Below, in pieces: positions 39,919 to 50,596 of a stretch of 64,000 bases of DNA. The notes under the pieces are model-generated. The model did no database searches, had not been told where the DNA came from, and saw only the letters and a program-made list of their open reading frames with translations. The DNA is from Ascoidea rubescens DSM 1968 (Eukaryota; Ascomycota; Saccharomycetes; Ascoideales; Ascoideaceae), in contig NW_017962925.1 in NCBI RefSeq assembly GCF_001661345.1, positions 1 to 64,000 of the forward strand, written 5' to 3'. Each line of letters opens with the position of its first letter. Positions within the stretch are counted from its first letter, which is position 1. A program made the translations under genes and the position numbers.

Positions 39919-41325
39919 ATGCCACCACAACTAAACGATGTCGACTCCATTATTAGTACCTACAATCTCGACATCGACAGAGACTTGTACATTTCTTTGT
40001 TTCTCTCTTTGATTTCCTCCAATTCCTTGATAGTATCCTCCTATGATATTAACTACACCACTTCTGAATTGCTCAAGCAGTTCAAACTAGTCTTCGGCTT
40101 TAAGGACTTGCACATCAACCATATGAATTTAAATGATTCGAATTTCTTGGATTCCTTCAAAGAACTCTCAATTCAAGACAATAACCTTGCTAACACCAAC
40201 AGCATCAGAGATAATCATCAAAAAGACTCCAGTGCTCTGGTACATCCCAACCGTAACATCGATGCTAATGAGTTAAACGATCTAAATGATTTTAGTGACT
40301 CAACAATTTCCACTGACTCCGACATCGATGCCGATTTCACTAATAACCTTAGCACTAAAATAGATAATATTAAAGATAACATTAATTCCGATAAAGATAT
40401 CGATAGCCACAATATCTCGATCAATCTCAACCAAGATATTGTTAATAACTCACCAAATGTACTACAATCCTCAGAATTATCAGAACTATCTATTGAAAAA
40501 TTCAAACTGCACTTCACTATCAGCGTAGATCAATTAAAAAAAAGATACAAGTCATCTGCTACCTTAATCAAACCAATCAATATCATAACGGGCATTGAAA
40601 ATCTATCCATCAATTACCAAATTGCGCTACTAGATATTTTAAAAAAAAAAAAATTGTTAATTAATAATATTTACTACTTTAAAACTGATATCTTTATCAC
40701 TATACTAATTCTTGATAATAAAATTCAAAATCCAAACCAAAATAATAACTTCAAATTATATAAACCCTTAGAAGATCAATTTTTCTTCAAGCAACCAAAT
40801 TATCCAAAACTTTTATCTTCAAAATTCAATTTACCCGAAAATGTTGACTTTCAAGTGTATAATCAAATTCCAAAAAAAGTTCAAAATAATATTCCAAATG
40901 GATTTCAAACCTCAAAACAAAAGCCAAAATTATCAGCAAACGTAAAACAAATCCTTTCTTTTAGATCTCAAATACCTAGCATTGAAATGATCTCAGAGAT
41001 TAAACGCTATATCTTTGATATAATCATATTTACAAGAAATCATAGGGTTGTTAATGGTGGTATTCCAACAAGAGTTATAGCTCAATTTGAAACAATGGTC
41101 AAATCGCTATGTATTTACTATAACTATTCATTTGTTATCCCCTCAATAGTTAAACTAGCTGCCAGAAAATTACTACCTTTAAAGATCCACCTTTTATCTG
41201 ATATAAACCACGAGCCTACTCTTCAATATGGTTCGGATTCTATCTTACTTCAATCAATGCTTGAAAAATGGGATGTTGATAAAGTAATCCAAGATGTACT
41301 AAGAAATGTTCAAACACCAATATGA
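39919..41325 (+). CDS. MTC2: Mtc2-like protein (maintenance of telomere capping 2)
   Basis: The start at 39919 (MPPQLNDVDSII) is preferred to an in-frame ATG at 39871. The 468-residue product has two conserved parts separated by a low-complexity Asp/Asn/Ser insert at about residues 85-180. The C-terminal part (SEIKRYIFDIIIFTRNHR and GGIPTRVIAQFE) resembles the Mg-chelatase-like fold of yeast Mtc2. In baker's yeast the gene interacts genetically with cdc13-1; its biochemical role is unknown. It directly precedes YKU80 on the same strand. Confidence 0.75.
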   Translation: MPPQLNDVDSIISTYNLDIDRDLYISLFLSLISSNSLIVSSYDINYTTSELLKQFKLVFGFKDLHINHMNLNDSNFLDSFKELSIQDNNLANTNSIRDNHQKDSSALVHPNRNIDANELNDLNDFSDSTISTDSDIDADFTNNLSTKIDNIKDNINSDKDIDSHNISINLNQDIVNNSPNVLQSSELSELSIEKFKLHFTISVDQLKKRYKSSATLIKPINIITGIENLSINYQIALLDILKKKKLLINNIYYFKTDIFITILILDNKIQNPNQNNNFKLYKPLEDQFFFKQPNYPKLLSSKFNLPENVDFQVYNQIPKKVQNNIPNGFQTSKQKPKLSANVKQILSFRSQIPSIEMISEIKRYIFDIIIFTRNHRVVNGGIPTRVIAQFETMVKSLCIYYNYSFVIPSIVKLAARKLLPLKIHLLSDINHEPTLQYGSDSILLQSMLEKWDVDKVIQDVLRNVQTPI

Positions 41326-41785
41326 TCATTTCCTTTTCTTTCCTCTTATTTCCTTTTCTTTCCTTTCCTTTTATTTCCTTTCCTACCCTATTGTTCTATA
41401 TTCCCTATACCATTAACCTATTTTTATATATTTCTATCACGCTCAATCTTTTACATATTCACATTCACTCTATATTCCTGTTCTATAGTACATAATCCTC
41501 TTTTCTTCACCTCCGGAACAAACTTGATCCCGGTTTGTTTTCAATCCCGCTTTTTTTTGTCTTTTTACCTCATCCTCCAAGGGCCACCAGGTTGGCTACA
41601 GCTACATCATAATGCACGAGTGCATAATAACCACAAACATGAAAAGTTCCAGATTTAGCTTCAATTGAAAACCAATTTCAAAAAGTAATCAGTTCAATTG
41701 TTCTTTTTTATATCATAATTTTTGTTGTCTTTTTTTCTTTCTTTCTTTCTTTCTTTTTAATATTAAATTAAAATCGATTTACAAA
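41326..41785. promoter_or_regulatory. MTC2-YKU80 intergenic region
   Basis: This gap holds a TTTCC/TTTCT pyrimidine array right after the MTC2 stop (about 41329-41390) and a (ttct)n array at about 41731-41757, shortly before the YKU80 ATG. No gene is supported. Confidence 0.5.
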
Positions 41786-43992
41786 ATGGCTGAAAAGGAA
41801 GTATGTCTCCTCTTCTTCCCTTTTTTTCTTCCAATTATCCACCTATTTATTCACCAGTTTTACTAACAATAACCAATTAGATCACAGTCGCTATCGTTGA
41901 TTTATCACCTTCAATGATCGACCATAACAATTCAAGAAAAATTAGTGATCTTGAATACGGTTTAATTTATCTTAACCACTTGGTATCTACTAAAATACTT
42001 AGAGCAAGAAAGACTGATTTTGTCTCCTTAATAGCTTGTCATACTCTTGAAACCAAAATCCCACAAACATTTTCAAATTTTACATCAATGCAAAATTTGT
42101 CAATCTTATTCGGTCCAAAACAACCTTTTTATAATGATCTAAAAACTCTCAATGCCTTAAAAGCAAACCAAAATTTGTATAATGACAATGAAGGTGGTAT
42201 CCTAATGGCCATCCTATTGGCGGTTGAAACGATTAAGGACTTTGTTGTTAAAAAGAAATTCAAAAAAAATATCATTATCATAACAAACGGGGACGAAGAG
42301 CTATTAATGAATAATCAATATAAATCTGGTTTAATTGATTTAATTGCTGAACAAAATATCAATCTAGTTCTAATGGGTATTGATTTCAAAATCAATGATA
42401 AAAACAAATCAATCGTTAATAACGATTTGAGGAGAAATGCAATAGCCCAATGGAAAGATTTATTTCAAAATATCCCTTTTTCTTTGTTTTTATATTACGA
42501 AGACGTTATCCATAATTTAAACCATACTTTCATTCCCAAAACTGTTAAACCAATAAGATTATTCACCTCTAAATTAAGATTAGGCGGTGATGTCTTTCAA
42601 AAAACTGAACTTAATTTTGATAATTCAATTGATCCATATTCAATCGAAATCGAAATTGATGGTTATAGTGCTACAAAAAAAATAGTGAATAAAAATACTG
42701 GCTCATTCTACCTCAAGGACACTTTATTAAGTGAATCATATCAAACAATCGAAAACTCTGAGCATGCCTTGCCAATAAAACGATTTGCAGAATACGAAAT
42801 TGAAGAAACTGATATTAATACCAATAACACCGTTCAAAGAAAAATCAACGAAGATGAAATAATTAAATGTTATCAGTATGCTACAAGCAATGTTCCATTT
42901 TCAAAAGATTTAGAAGCTGCTGCAATTTATCCAACTCAACCTGCTCTAGATATTAGAGGAATAATCAATAAAAACTCTTTTCCATTATGGTATCTTCAAG
43001 AGGAAAACACTTTTATTTTTCCAAAAAAGGATTATGGATTAAAAGAATCTTTATCATTTGCTTGTATTGTAAGAGCATTAATCGACTTAAAATCATGTGC
43101 TATTGCTAGGTTTGTTCAAAAAAAGAATTCAGAAGTTCAAATGGTTGTTTTAATCCCTGTTATCATTGCAGACGTAGAAAATGATTTAAATAAATTTATC
43201 AAAAACAACAATCTTAAAAGAACATTAGATGAAAGAGAAAATAATTTAAACAATAAAAAAGGTGAGATTTATGCTCTTGTTTTAAGTAGATTGCCATTCA
43301 AGGAAGATGAAAAATTGGCACAATTCACAAAATTATCAGAGATAAGAACAATGAGTGGTAAAGTAATTACCGAAAATCATGAACTATTACCTACGCCCGA
43401 AATGAATGAAACAATGGAAAAATACATTATTTCAATGGATATGGATAATGATGAAGCTATTCCAGAAAATAATAACAATCTTAGTTATGATGATAATCAT
43501 GATTACACAAGTAATCAAAAAAGTCATAATATTGATGACAATTGTGTTTTCAAAACAAAAATTATAAATAAAAACAAAAATATTCTTCCAAACACCAACA
43601 TCTCAAATGAAAATCCAACTGGAAGAGAAACCGATATGGAAAAAAATACGTTATTTCGATCGGCACCACATATTTACCACCAAGATCTATCGTTGAGAAC
43701 AATCGGTATTGAAGCTAGCAAAAGAGGTCAAAGTATTCTGGAATATATCAACGAAAATGTCAAGGATAACAATGGAATAGATATTGTTCCTGAAATCAAT
43801 CCAGATTTACTCAAAAACAGTCATATCAAGAAAGAGTTGTTATTGAGCTCTGAAAAACATCTAAAAAAGTTAATTAACCTATTTGAGATCACATATATTG
43901 ATGATGCTAAATATAAAATAAAAGCTGATCCTGATGAAGTAGAGGATGATGAATATGATGGCGATCTATCTCTAGATAGTATCTTGCGTTAA
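41786..43992 (+). CDS. YKU80: Ku80 (Yku80), spliced
   Basis: Ku80 pairs with Ku70 to bind DNA ends in non-homologous end joining and to protect telomeres. The gene has two exons, 41786-41800 (MAEKE) and 41881-43992. The 80-base intron has GTATGT at 41801, branch point TACTAAC at 41861-41867 and AG at 41879-41880. Splicing restores the N-terminal von Willebrand-like strand ITVAIVDLSPSM, the counterpart of FIVDVSPSM in baker's yeast. The Ku core is recognisable around residues 250-500, and an Asn-rich insert lies near 520-590. The 708 residues exceed the 629 of baker's yeast. Confidence 0.93.
41801..41880 (+). other. Spliceosomal intron of YKU80
   Basis: This 80-base phase-0 intron has consensus donor GTATGT, branch point TACTAAC 13 bases before the acceptor, and acceptor TTAG. 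It follows only five codons, as in most yeast introns. Confidence 0.93.
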
Positions 43993-44194
43993 TATTGTGA
44001 TCGGTTGTTTTTTTGGGCTAATCTGTAAATTTCGGAAGTTGATTTTAGTCCCAAATTACCCTGAAAAGGCAAATTTCCGAACAAAGTTCCTTGTTATTCA
44101 AGATAAAGCACTCTTTCAAGAGGGAGGTATAAAAAGAAATGCACTTGACCAAATTCCTTTTGGTATTTAGAAGAACATCAGTTTTGGTTTTATA

Positions 44195-44953
44195 ATGAAC
44201 AGAGAGATCAGAATATTTTTATTAGATTTCAACGCAGAGTGTTGCTCTCGGTGGAAACACTATCTTCAGAAGATAAAGCAGGACAACCTGGAATTAAACT
44301 GGCTTGGCAGAAGGGTTTCGATTGAGACATTCTGTGGAACCTTGAGCAACTTCGGAAAAACAAATCAAAAATCAATAGGCAGTCAAGTGGGATTAACAGC
44401 AATTGTTTCTCCAGGAAACTCTCTGGGGTTTTTGCGTGGTGGTTTTGATTTAGCTATAGCTGAGTTTTTTGTTGAAGATAAGAAAGATTTCCTATTAACT
44501 GAAAGCAGGCTTCAAAACCAAATAGGCTTGAATGCAAATGGATACGTTCCCGTTGGTTGTGCCAGACTAGTTAAATTTGACGAAAAACACGATATATCCT
44601 TTGCAAATTCAAAAGCATGGAAACTACTAAGATCAAATCATATTTTGCATATACCAACAATGGCAGTTCCAGAGTCATTAATTAGTTTTCTTTCAACTGA
44701 TTCTATTTCCAGATTAGTTTTTGACTGTACTTGGCAGATTCTAACAACAATAAACTCATATAATATGCATCACTTTAATGATGAATACCTTGAGACTATT
44801 GTTATTTCTGGCTTAGGTACTGGATGGGGTAAAGTTCCTTATGATATTTGTGCAAGATCAATGATTACAGCGATAATCATATTTACAACTGCTGGGTTGT
44901 CTCCCCATGAGAAGTCACTCAAATGTTTAAGATTTATAAACAAAATAAAGTAG
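44195..44953 (+). CDS. Macro-domain protein, YMR087W-like
   Basis: This 252-residue protein has a macro domain, a fold that binds ADP-ribose. It resembles yeast YMR087W, a putative ADP-ribose 1''-phosphate phosphatase acting on a tRNA-splicing by-product. Visible landmarks are AIVSPGNSLGFLRGGFDLAI (about residues 68-87), the glycine-rich ligand loop, and ISGLGTGWGKVPYD near 208, the second phosphate loop. No signal peptide or membrane segment is present. Confidence 0.88.
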   Translation: MNREIRIFLLDFNAECCSRWKHYLQKIKQDNLELNWLGRRVSIETFCGTLSNFGKTNQKSIGSQVGLTAIVSPGNSLGFLRGGFDLAIAEFFVEDKKDFLLTESRLQNQIGLNANGYVPVGCARLVKFDEKHDISFANSKAWKLLRSNHILHIPTMAVPESLISFLSTDSISRLVFDCTWQILTTINSYNMHHFNDEYLETIVISGLGTGWGKVPYDICARSMITAIIIFTTAGLSPHEKSLKCLRFINKIK

Positions 44954-45380
44954 ATTTATAGTTGAAAATTGGATTATTCCTTTTTTCAAATTCTGTTATC
45001 TGTTGTTTTCAGTGTTTTGTGGTGATAGTTTTGATGTTTAAATCTTTTGGATTTGGATTTGATTTTTTTTTGATTTTTTGAAGTATTTTGGAATAATCAT
45101 ATTATTTTTTTTAAAAATGAACAAACGGTTTTTGCTTTTCAGATTAAATCTAAAATTGACGAGAAAGTGAGACCAAATTTGCGGGTGTCGGACTTTAAGT
45201 TTTTTTTTCATAATTTGAATTTTTTTTCTTTTCAGCTGGAAAATTTTTTTACTATGAAGGTAGTTTTAATATATAAATTATATTCAAGAAGTAATATTAT
45301 ATTATTTATTTACTGATATAGTGAATTGAAATATATATTATTGAGTAGGCTATACAGTATAATATAAAAATAGGAACATA
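44954..45380. promoter_or_regulatory. CIC1 promoter
   Basis: This 430-base AT-rich gap contains gaaaattttttt at about 45239-45250, resembling the RRPE element of ribosome-biogenesis promoters, about 130 bases before CIC1. No other gene is supported. Confidence 0.35.
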
Positions 45381-47297
45381 ATGGGCAAAAAAGAAAACAA
45401 AGCTAAAAATTCAGCGAGCAGAAAAAACTCTTTGAAAAATAAGAGTAAAGATGGAAAACCAATAGTCTCCGATGATAAGAAAGTGACAAAGGTTGTGAGT
45501 AAAACCAATGATAAGAGTAAGAAAGTGAAAGAAAGTAAAGCAGAAGACAAACCAGAGAGTAAAAAGAAGAGTGAGAAAAAAGTAACTGAGGAGAAGGTGG
45601 TTGAAAAGAAAGTGATTGAGAAGAAGAAAGCTAAGGAAAGTAAACGAGAAAATCAAAAATCAGCAAATAAAAAACCAACAGAAAAGAAAGCAGTTGAAAA
45701 GAAAGTAGTCGAAAAGAAAGTAGTCGAAAAGAAAGCAGTTGAAAAGAAATCAATTGAGAAGAAAGAAATTGGAAAAAAAACAATTGAGGATAACAAAGCC
45801 GAACAAAATGATAAAAAAAGTGATAAAAAAAGTGATCAAGTAAAGAGTAAAGATGAGAAACCAACAAGTAAAGGAACAAGGAAAAGACGAGGACGTAGAA
45901 GATCAAAACTGGCCAATAAACCAGAAGAAAAAATAGTTGTTGAAGAACCACCTGAAAGGAATGAGAAAGTGGAGGAGATTAAGAAAAGTTTGGTAAAAGA
46001 TAGTATATTAAAAAAAGCAATTGAAGAACTAATCAAGTTTTATGAGAGAGAAAATAAAGCAAAACAAGACAAATCCAAGGGTGATAAGAAAAGTTTATTT
46101 GAGGAAGACAAAGGAATTGAAAATAAATTATTCTCATTAGATATTCAATTGAAGAAAAGTTTAAGTAAGAATAAGAATTTCAATAAGAAATTAATTGCAA
46201 TTCCAAACAGTATTTATAATGTTAAAGATGAAAAGGACTTTAAGATTTGTTTGATCATTAAGGATAAAGTGATTGAAAAAGAAGAAGAATTGGAAGAAAT
46301 TGAAAAAAGTGAGATACCTAAATTGAAAAAAATATTGCCATTTGCAGAATTGATTAAATTTAAATCATATGAACAAAAGAGAATTTTTTTGAATGAATAT
46401 GATTTATTTTTGAGCGATGAAGATCTAGTTAAGAGTTTACCTAAAATATTAGGGAAAGAATTTTTCTCAAAGAGTAGTATCAAGATACCAGTTGGTGTTA
46501 GGATTAACAGTTCAAAAAATGCGCAAAGTAATAAAAAGTTTTCTGCTGAGACAATTAAGAATCAAGTGAACAAAGTTTTGAATAGTACATTTTTCATCAA
46601 ATCGAGTGGAAATGTACTCCATATCCAGGTGGGAAATTTTGAGAAATTGAGTAAAGAGGAGCTTTTCAGCAATTTGAAGACAATAGTTGAATATTTCAGT
46701 AATGACGATTACGAGAGCAATATTAGAGAAATGGATTTGAAATTGACCAAATCGGTATCATTACCCATTTACATTTCAAACGAGTTATACGTTGGCGAAG
46801 AAGATATTCAAGAAGAAAAGAAAGACGAGAGCAAAGAGGTAATAGAAGACATAGAGGTTGACGAAGAGTTCTACACAGCTAATGAGTTGCCCAGTGGTCT
46901 TAAATTGACTCAATTTGAAAAGGGCTTGCTTGAACTTGGACAGTTTGAGACAACCCCAAGCTTCTTGGAAAAAAAAATAAAAAAACTCAACAAAGTTGAA
47001 GCAAAGAAGGCTGCTGAAACCAAGAAGAATCAGAAAAAGAGAAAGCGCGAGGAAAGCAAAGATTCCGAAAACGACAAGGTTATAGAGAAGACTCTCAAGG
47101 CTGTCAAGACTGAAAAAGCTGTCAAATCTAAAATAGCTGAAAAGGTTACAGTAGCTGAAAAGGTCGAGAAAACTGAGGCAGCTGCAAAAACAGACACCAA
47201 GACCCAAGATGCCAGCACTGGAGAACAAACAGTTGCCAAAACCAGAAAACCCTGGCAAAGAAGAAAGAGGTCCAAGGTTGCCCAACACACTAGCTAG
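45381..47297 (+). CDS. CIC1: Cic1/Nsa3-like ribosome biogenesis factor (L1 fold) with long Lys-Glu repeats
   Basis: Cic1 acts in pre-60S assembly near the ITS2 region. The ribosomal-L1-like domain spans about residues 205-480, starting SILKKAIEELIKFYE and including SLPKILGKEFF and NVLHIQVGNFEKL. The following TANELPSGLKLTQFEKGLLEL segment matches the Cic1 C-terminal region. At 638 residues it is much longer than yeast Cic1 (376). The excess is an N-terminal 200 residues of VEKKV-type repeats and a Lys/Ala/Glu tail. The paralogue Utp30 is the main alternative, but the C-terminal match favours Cic1. Confidence 0.85.
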   Translation: MGKKENKAKNSASRKNSLKNKSKDGKPIVSDDKKVTKVVSKTNDKSKKVKESKAEDKPESKKKSEKKVTEEKVVEKKVIEKKKAKESKRENQKSANKKPTEKKAVEKKVVEKKVVEKKAVEKKSIEKKEIGKKTIEDNKAEQNDKKSDKKSDQVKSKDEKPTSKGTRKRRGRRRSKLANKPEEKIVVEEPPERNEKVEEIKKSLVKDSILKKAIEELIKFYERENKAKQDKSKGDKKSLFEEDKGIENKLFSLDIQLKKSLSKNKNFNKKLIAIPNSIYNVKDEKDFKICLIIKDKVIEKEEELEEIEKSEIPKLKKILPFAELIKFKSYEQKRIFLNEYDLFLSDEDLVKSLPKILGKEFFSKSSIKIPVGVRINSSKNAQSNKKFSAETIKNQVNKVLNSTFFIKSSGNVLHIQVGNFEKLSKEELFSNLKTIVEYFSNDDYESNIREMDLKLTKSVSLPIYISNELYVGEEDIQEEKKDESKEVIEDIEVDEEFYTANELPSGLKLTQFEKGLLELGQFETTPSFLEKKIKKLNKVEAKKAAETKKNQKKRKREESKDSENDKVIEKTLKAVKTEKAVKSKIAEKVTVAEKVEKTEAAAKTDTKTQDASTGEQTVAKTRKPWQRRKRSKVAQHTS

Positions 47298-47567
47298 TGC
47301 ATAGAATGTAGTTCTTATTTACATAACCTCAATTCCAGCTCATATCGATATTTCAACACCTTCTAATAATACCTGCCTCCCGCACCACTGGTCCACGGCC
47401 GAGACCCAGCCATTATGCACTACATGGTGGGTTTCTGTGCCCAGCCGCGTTCTGCAGCAGAAACTGTACAGCCAGCCACGTGGACGTCTGTTTTCGACTG
47501 TTTTCTGGTGCTTGTTCGCTTTTGGGCGCTTATCATCCAACAGAAGGTGTGCAACTCAATTGAAGAG

Positions 47568-47574
47568 TATATAA
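47568..47574 (+). promoter_or_regulatory. TATA box of PGM2
   Basis: TATATAA lies 53 bases before the chosen ATG at 47627. An in-frame ATG at 47600 is too close to the box to be in the transcript, which supports the later start. Confidence 0.55.
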
Positions 47575-47626
47575 CTGCTGTCTTTTCTTCCTCTTTCTTT
47601 TGTCCTCATCGTCTCCATCATCCATC

Positions 47627-49336
47627 ATGTCTGCTGTAACTGCTCACTCTGTCACCCCTTATCTCGATCAAAAGCCTGGTACCTCAGGCTTGAGAAAGAA
47701 GGTCACTGTCTTCCAACAGGAAAACTACACCGAAACCTTCATCCAAGCTATTTTATCCTCAATTCCTGAAGGTGCCAAAGATGCTGTCCTAGTCGTTGGT
47801 GGCGATGGTCGTTACTATAATGACCACGTCATGCAACTCATTGCCAACATTGCTGCTGGTAATGGTGTCAAAAAATTGATTTTTGGTCTTGACGGAATCT
47901 TATCAACTCCTGCCACCTCAAATATAATCAGAACTTTTAAAAAGGAAAAGGTCACTGGTGGTATTATTCTAACTGCCTCCCACAACCCAGGTGGCCCCAA
48001 GAACGATTTGGGTATCAAGTACAACTTGGCTAATGGTGGTCCAGCTCCAGAATCTGTTACAAACAAAATGTTTGAATTCTCCAAAAGTGCTCATCAATAT
48101 TTCACAGCCGAAGTACCAGAAATAGACTTGTCTAAAATTGGTGTTCAAAAATATGACAATATAGAGGTTGAAATAGTCGACTCCACAAAGGACTATGTTG
48201 AAATGCTCAAATCAATCTTTGACTTTGACTTAATCAAATCATTCATCCAAAAGAGATCTCCACAAGGCTTTAAACTTCTTTTTGACGCTTTAAACGGTGT
48301 TACTGGTCCTTACGGTAAAGCTATTTTCATTGATGAATTGGGCTTGCCATTATCCTCAATTCAAAACTGTACTCCTCTACCTGACTTTGGTGGTTTACAC
48401 CCAGATCCAAATTTAACTTATGCCAAAACTTTAGTTGACAGAGTCGACGCTGAAAACATCGCTTTTGGTGCTGCTTCTGATGGTGATGGTGATAGAAATA
48501 TGATCTATGGTGCTAACACTTTTGTTTCTCCTGGTGACTCTGTAGCTATCATTGCAGAATACGCTGATTCTATTCCCTACTTTAAAAAATCTGGCGTCTA
48601 TGGTTTAGCAAGATCAATGCCAACTTCCGGTGCTTTGGATCTTGTTGCAAAAGCTAAAGGTCTTGAATGCTACGAGGTTCCAACTGGTTGGAAATTCTTT
48701 TGTGCATTATTTGATGCTAAAAAATTATCAATTTGTGGTGAAGAATCCTTTGGAACTGGCTCTGACCATATTAGAGAAAAGGATGGCCTTTGGGCAATTG
48801 TAGCCTGGTTAAACGTTTTGGCTGCTTATGATGCTCAACATCCAGAATTAGAATCTGCTGCTACCATTAAAATTGTTCAAGATGATTTCTGGAACAAATA
48901 TGGTCGTACTTTCTTCACTCGTTTTGACTACGAAAATTATGATTCCGCACTTGCTAACAAATTGGTTGATAAACTAAACAAAGACATCGATGATCCCTCA
49001 TTTATTGGCTCAACCATCTTCAACTCTGCCGATAAATTTAATTCGACCACTGTTGTCGATGCTGGTGACTTCAGTTATACTGATTTAGATGGCTCAGTAT
49101 CAGACCATCAAGGTTTATATGTTAAATTATCAAATGGTTCAAGATTTATTGTCAGATTATCTGGTACTGGCTCCTCTGGTGCAACCATTAGATTATATAT
49201 CGAACGTCACAGTGATGACCCAGAAACTTATAAATTGTCTGCAACAACTTATTTGAAAGATGATATCAACTCAATCACCGGTTATTTAGGTTTCAAGGAA
49301 ATCTTAGGAACTGATAAGCCACATGTTATTACTTGA
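47627..49336 (+). CDS. PGM2: Phosphoglucomutase
   Basis: The enzyme interconverts glucose 1-phosphate and glucose 6-phosphate, linking glycogen, trehalose and galactose metabolism to glycolysis. From the ATG at 47627 the product is 569 residues, exactly the length of yeast Pgm2. The phosphoserine loop TASHNPGG has its Ser at 118. The metal loop DGDGDRN and the sugar loop CGEESFGTGS are intact. The C-terminal phosphate-binding RLSGTGSSGATIR is present. Codon bias is strong, as in highly expressed genes. A GC-rich promoter island with CACGTG (47477-47482) lies upstream. Confidence 0.97.
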   Translation: MSAVTAHSVTPYLDQKPGTSGLRKKVTVFQQENYTETFIQAILSSIPEGAKDAVLVVGGDGRYYNDHVMQLIANIAAGNGVKKLIFGLDGILSTPATSNIIRTFKKEKVTGGIILTASHNPGGPKNDLGIKYNLANGGPAPESVTNKMFEFSKSAHQYFTAEVPEIDLSKIGVQKYDNIEVEIVDSTKDYVEMLKSIFDFDLIKSFIQKRSPQGFKLLFDALNGVTGPYGKAIFIDELGLPLSSIQNCTPLPDFGGLHPDPNLTYAKTLVDRVDAENIAFGAASDGDGDRNMIYGANTFVSPGDSVAIIAEYADSIPYFKKSGVYGLARSMPTSGALDLVAKAKGLECYEVPTGWKFFCALFDAKKLSICGEESFGTGSDHIREKDGLWAIVAWLNVLAAYDAQHPELESAATIKIVQDDFWNKYGRTFFTRFDYENYDSALANKLVDKLNKDIDDPSFIGSTIFNSADKFNSTTVVDAGDFSYTDLDGSVSDHQGLYVKLSNGSRFIVRLSGTGSSGATIRLYIERHSDDPETYKLSATTYLKDDINSITGYLGFKEILGTDKPHVIT

Positions 49337-49462
49337 GCTATTTATACTCAAATTTTAATTACAAAAATCAATATATATTATATACCGTCCATTTCATTAT
49401 AAATTTATAAAATTTTCGTTTTAATAAAATTAATGGGTTTCTTTAGTTATCTTTAGTTATCT

Positions 49463-50596
49463 TTAGTTATTTTTAATCATTTCAAATAATTTATTGGATT
49501 TCTGTAATCGTCTTTCGGAAAATGTTGATTTTTTAGAAACAAACGGATTCTCATTATTCAAATTATTATCTAATGAATCAAGTCTTTTTCTTTCATTTTC
49601 AGTAGACTCTTTAAAACTGCTCTTATTATCGATTCTTTCATTCTCTTCAAACATGCATCTGCCTTGCCTACCTTGCTTCCATTTATCAATCCAATAAATA
49701 GCACACGCATTCTCATCAAAATGTTGAATTATTCCCTTCAATTTAGCTTTTTTGCTCATTTTGTTATTGACTTTATTTATCCTTTTGGCAATTGCATATA
49801 GTAAAGTCATTATCTTATTTGTTGGTTCAGGATAAAACTCAGCATATAATGAACCCGTAGGATCTTGTTTGTTCAAAAGATATAATAAATAATCGGCTTG
49901 AATAACAGGCGATATTTGATTAATCCCAACACACCCAATTAGCGCCAATGATATCATTGTATTGGAGTCCTTAACTCTAGGCAATGATACACCTGGAGTA
50001 TCATACAAAAGTATATCAGGATTTTTCGTTATTCTGGTGATTTCACTAGTATTTTTGGTTACACCAGGCTGACCTCCAGTTTTAGCCACCTTTTTTCTTG
50101 TATTCAACCCAATAGATCGTAAACCATTAAGAAGTGTACTTTTCCCAACATTGGGCATACCAACTATCATTATTCTATAACCTAGTGGTTGTGGTGGATA
50201 AATATCTTTAAATTTGTTTTTCAAAAATTCAACCAAATATTCTATTTCATTTCGTTTTTTGAAATCTAGTATCATATACTGTTCATTTTTATGCCATCTA
50301 TCTAATGTTTCTTTCTTCAAACTACTCAAGTCACTTTTTGAGTATAGAATAATTTTTTCTTTATTAACTAACGCTTTTTCAAATAAGAGGTTTCTAGAAC
50401 TTATAGGTGCTCTCGCATCTCTGGTCTCCAATATTAAATCAATCTGGGGACTTAATGCTGCCATTTTTTTCATTGCTTTTAAATGAAAGCCTTTGAAATC
50501 TGCTAGATTAAAATTATAATCAGGAAAGTATTCTCTTGGGATAAATTGCCTTTTCGTGGCTGCTTTAGTAGCAGCTTTGACTACAGCACCACTCAT
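49463..50596 (-). CDS. MTG1: Mitochondrial ribosome GTPase Mtg1
   Basis: Mtg1 is a circularly permuted GTPase of the YlqF/RbgA class that helps assemble the mitochondrial large ribosomal subunit. The motif order is permuted as expected: G4 SKSD at 87-90, then G1 GMPNVGKST at 146-154, then G3 DTPGV at 199-203. The N-terminus is basic with Ala and Lys and suits mitochondrial import. The length of 377 residues fits (367 in baker's yeast). It is convergent with PGM2, 126 bases apart. Confidence 0.95.
   Translation of the reverse strand: MSGAVVKAATKAATKRQFIPREYFPDYNFNLADFKGFHLKAMKKMAALSPQIDLILETRDARAPISSRNLLFEKALVNKEKIILYSKSDLSSLKKETLDRWHKNEQYMILDFKKRNEIEYLVEFLKNKFKDIYPPQPLGYRIMIVGMPNVGKSTLLNGLRSIGLNTRKKVAKTGGQPGVTKNTSEITRITKNPDILLYDTPGVSLPRVKDSNTMISLALIGCVGINQISPVIQADYLLYLLNKQDPTGSLYAEFYPEPTNKIMTLLYAIAKRINKVNNKMSKKAKLKGIIQHFDENACAIYWIDKWKQGRQGRCMFEENERIDNKSSFKESTENERKRLDSLDNNLNNENPFVSKKSTFSERRLQKSNKLFEMIKNN

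Noticed and set aside
45350-45951. Minus-strand Leu/Phe-rich frames opposite CIC1
   Set aside because: They are shadows of the Lys-Glu repeats on the plus strand; they look like membrane segments only because AAG/GAA reverse to CTT/TTC.
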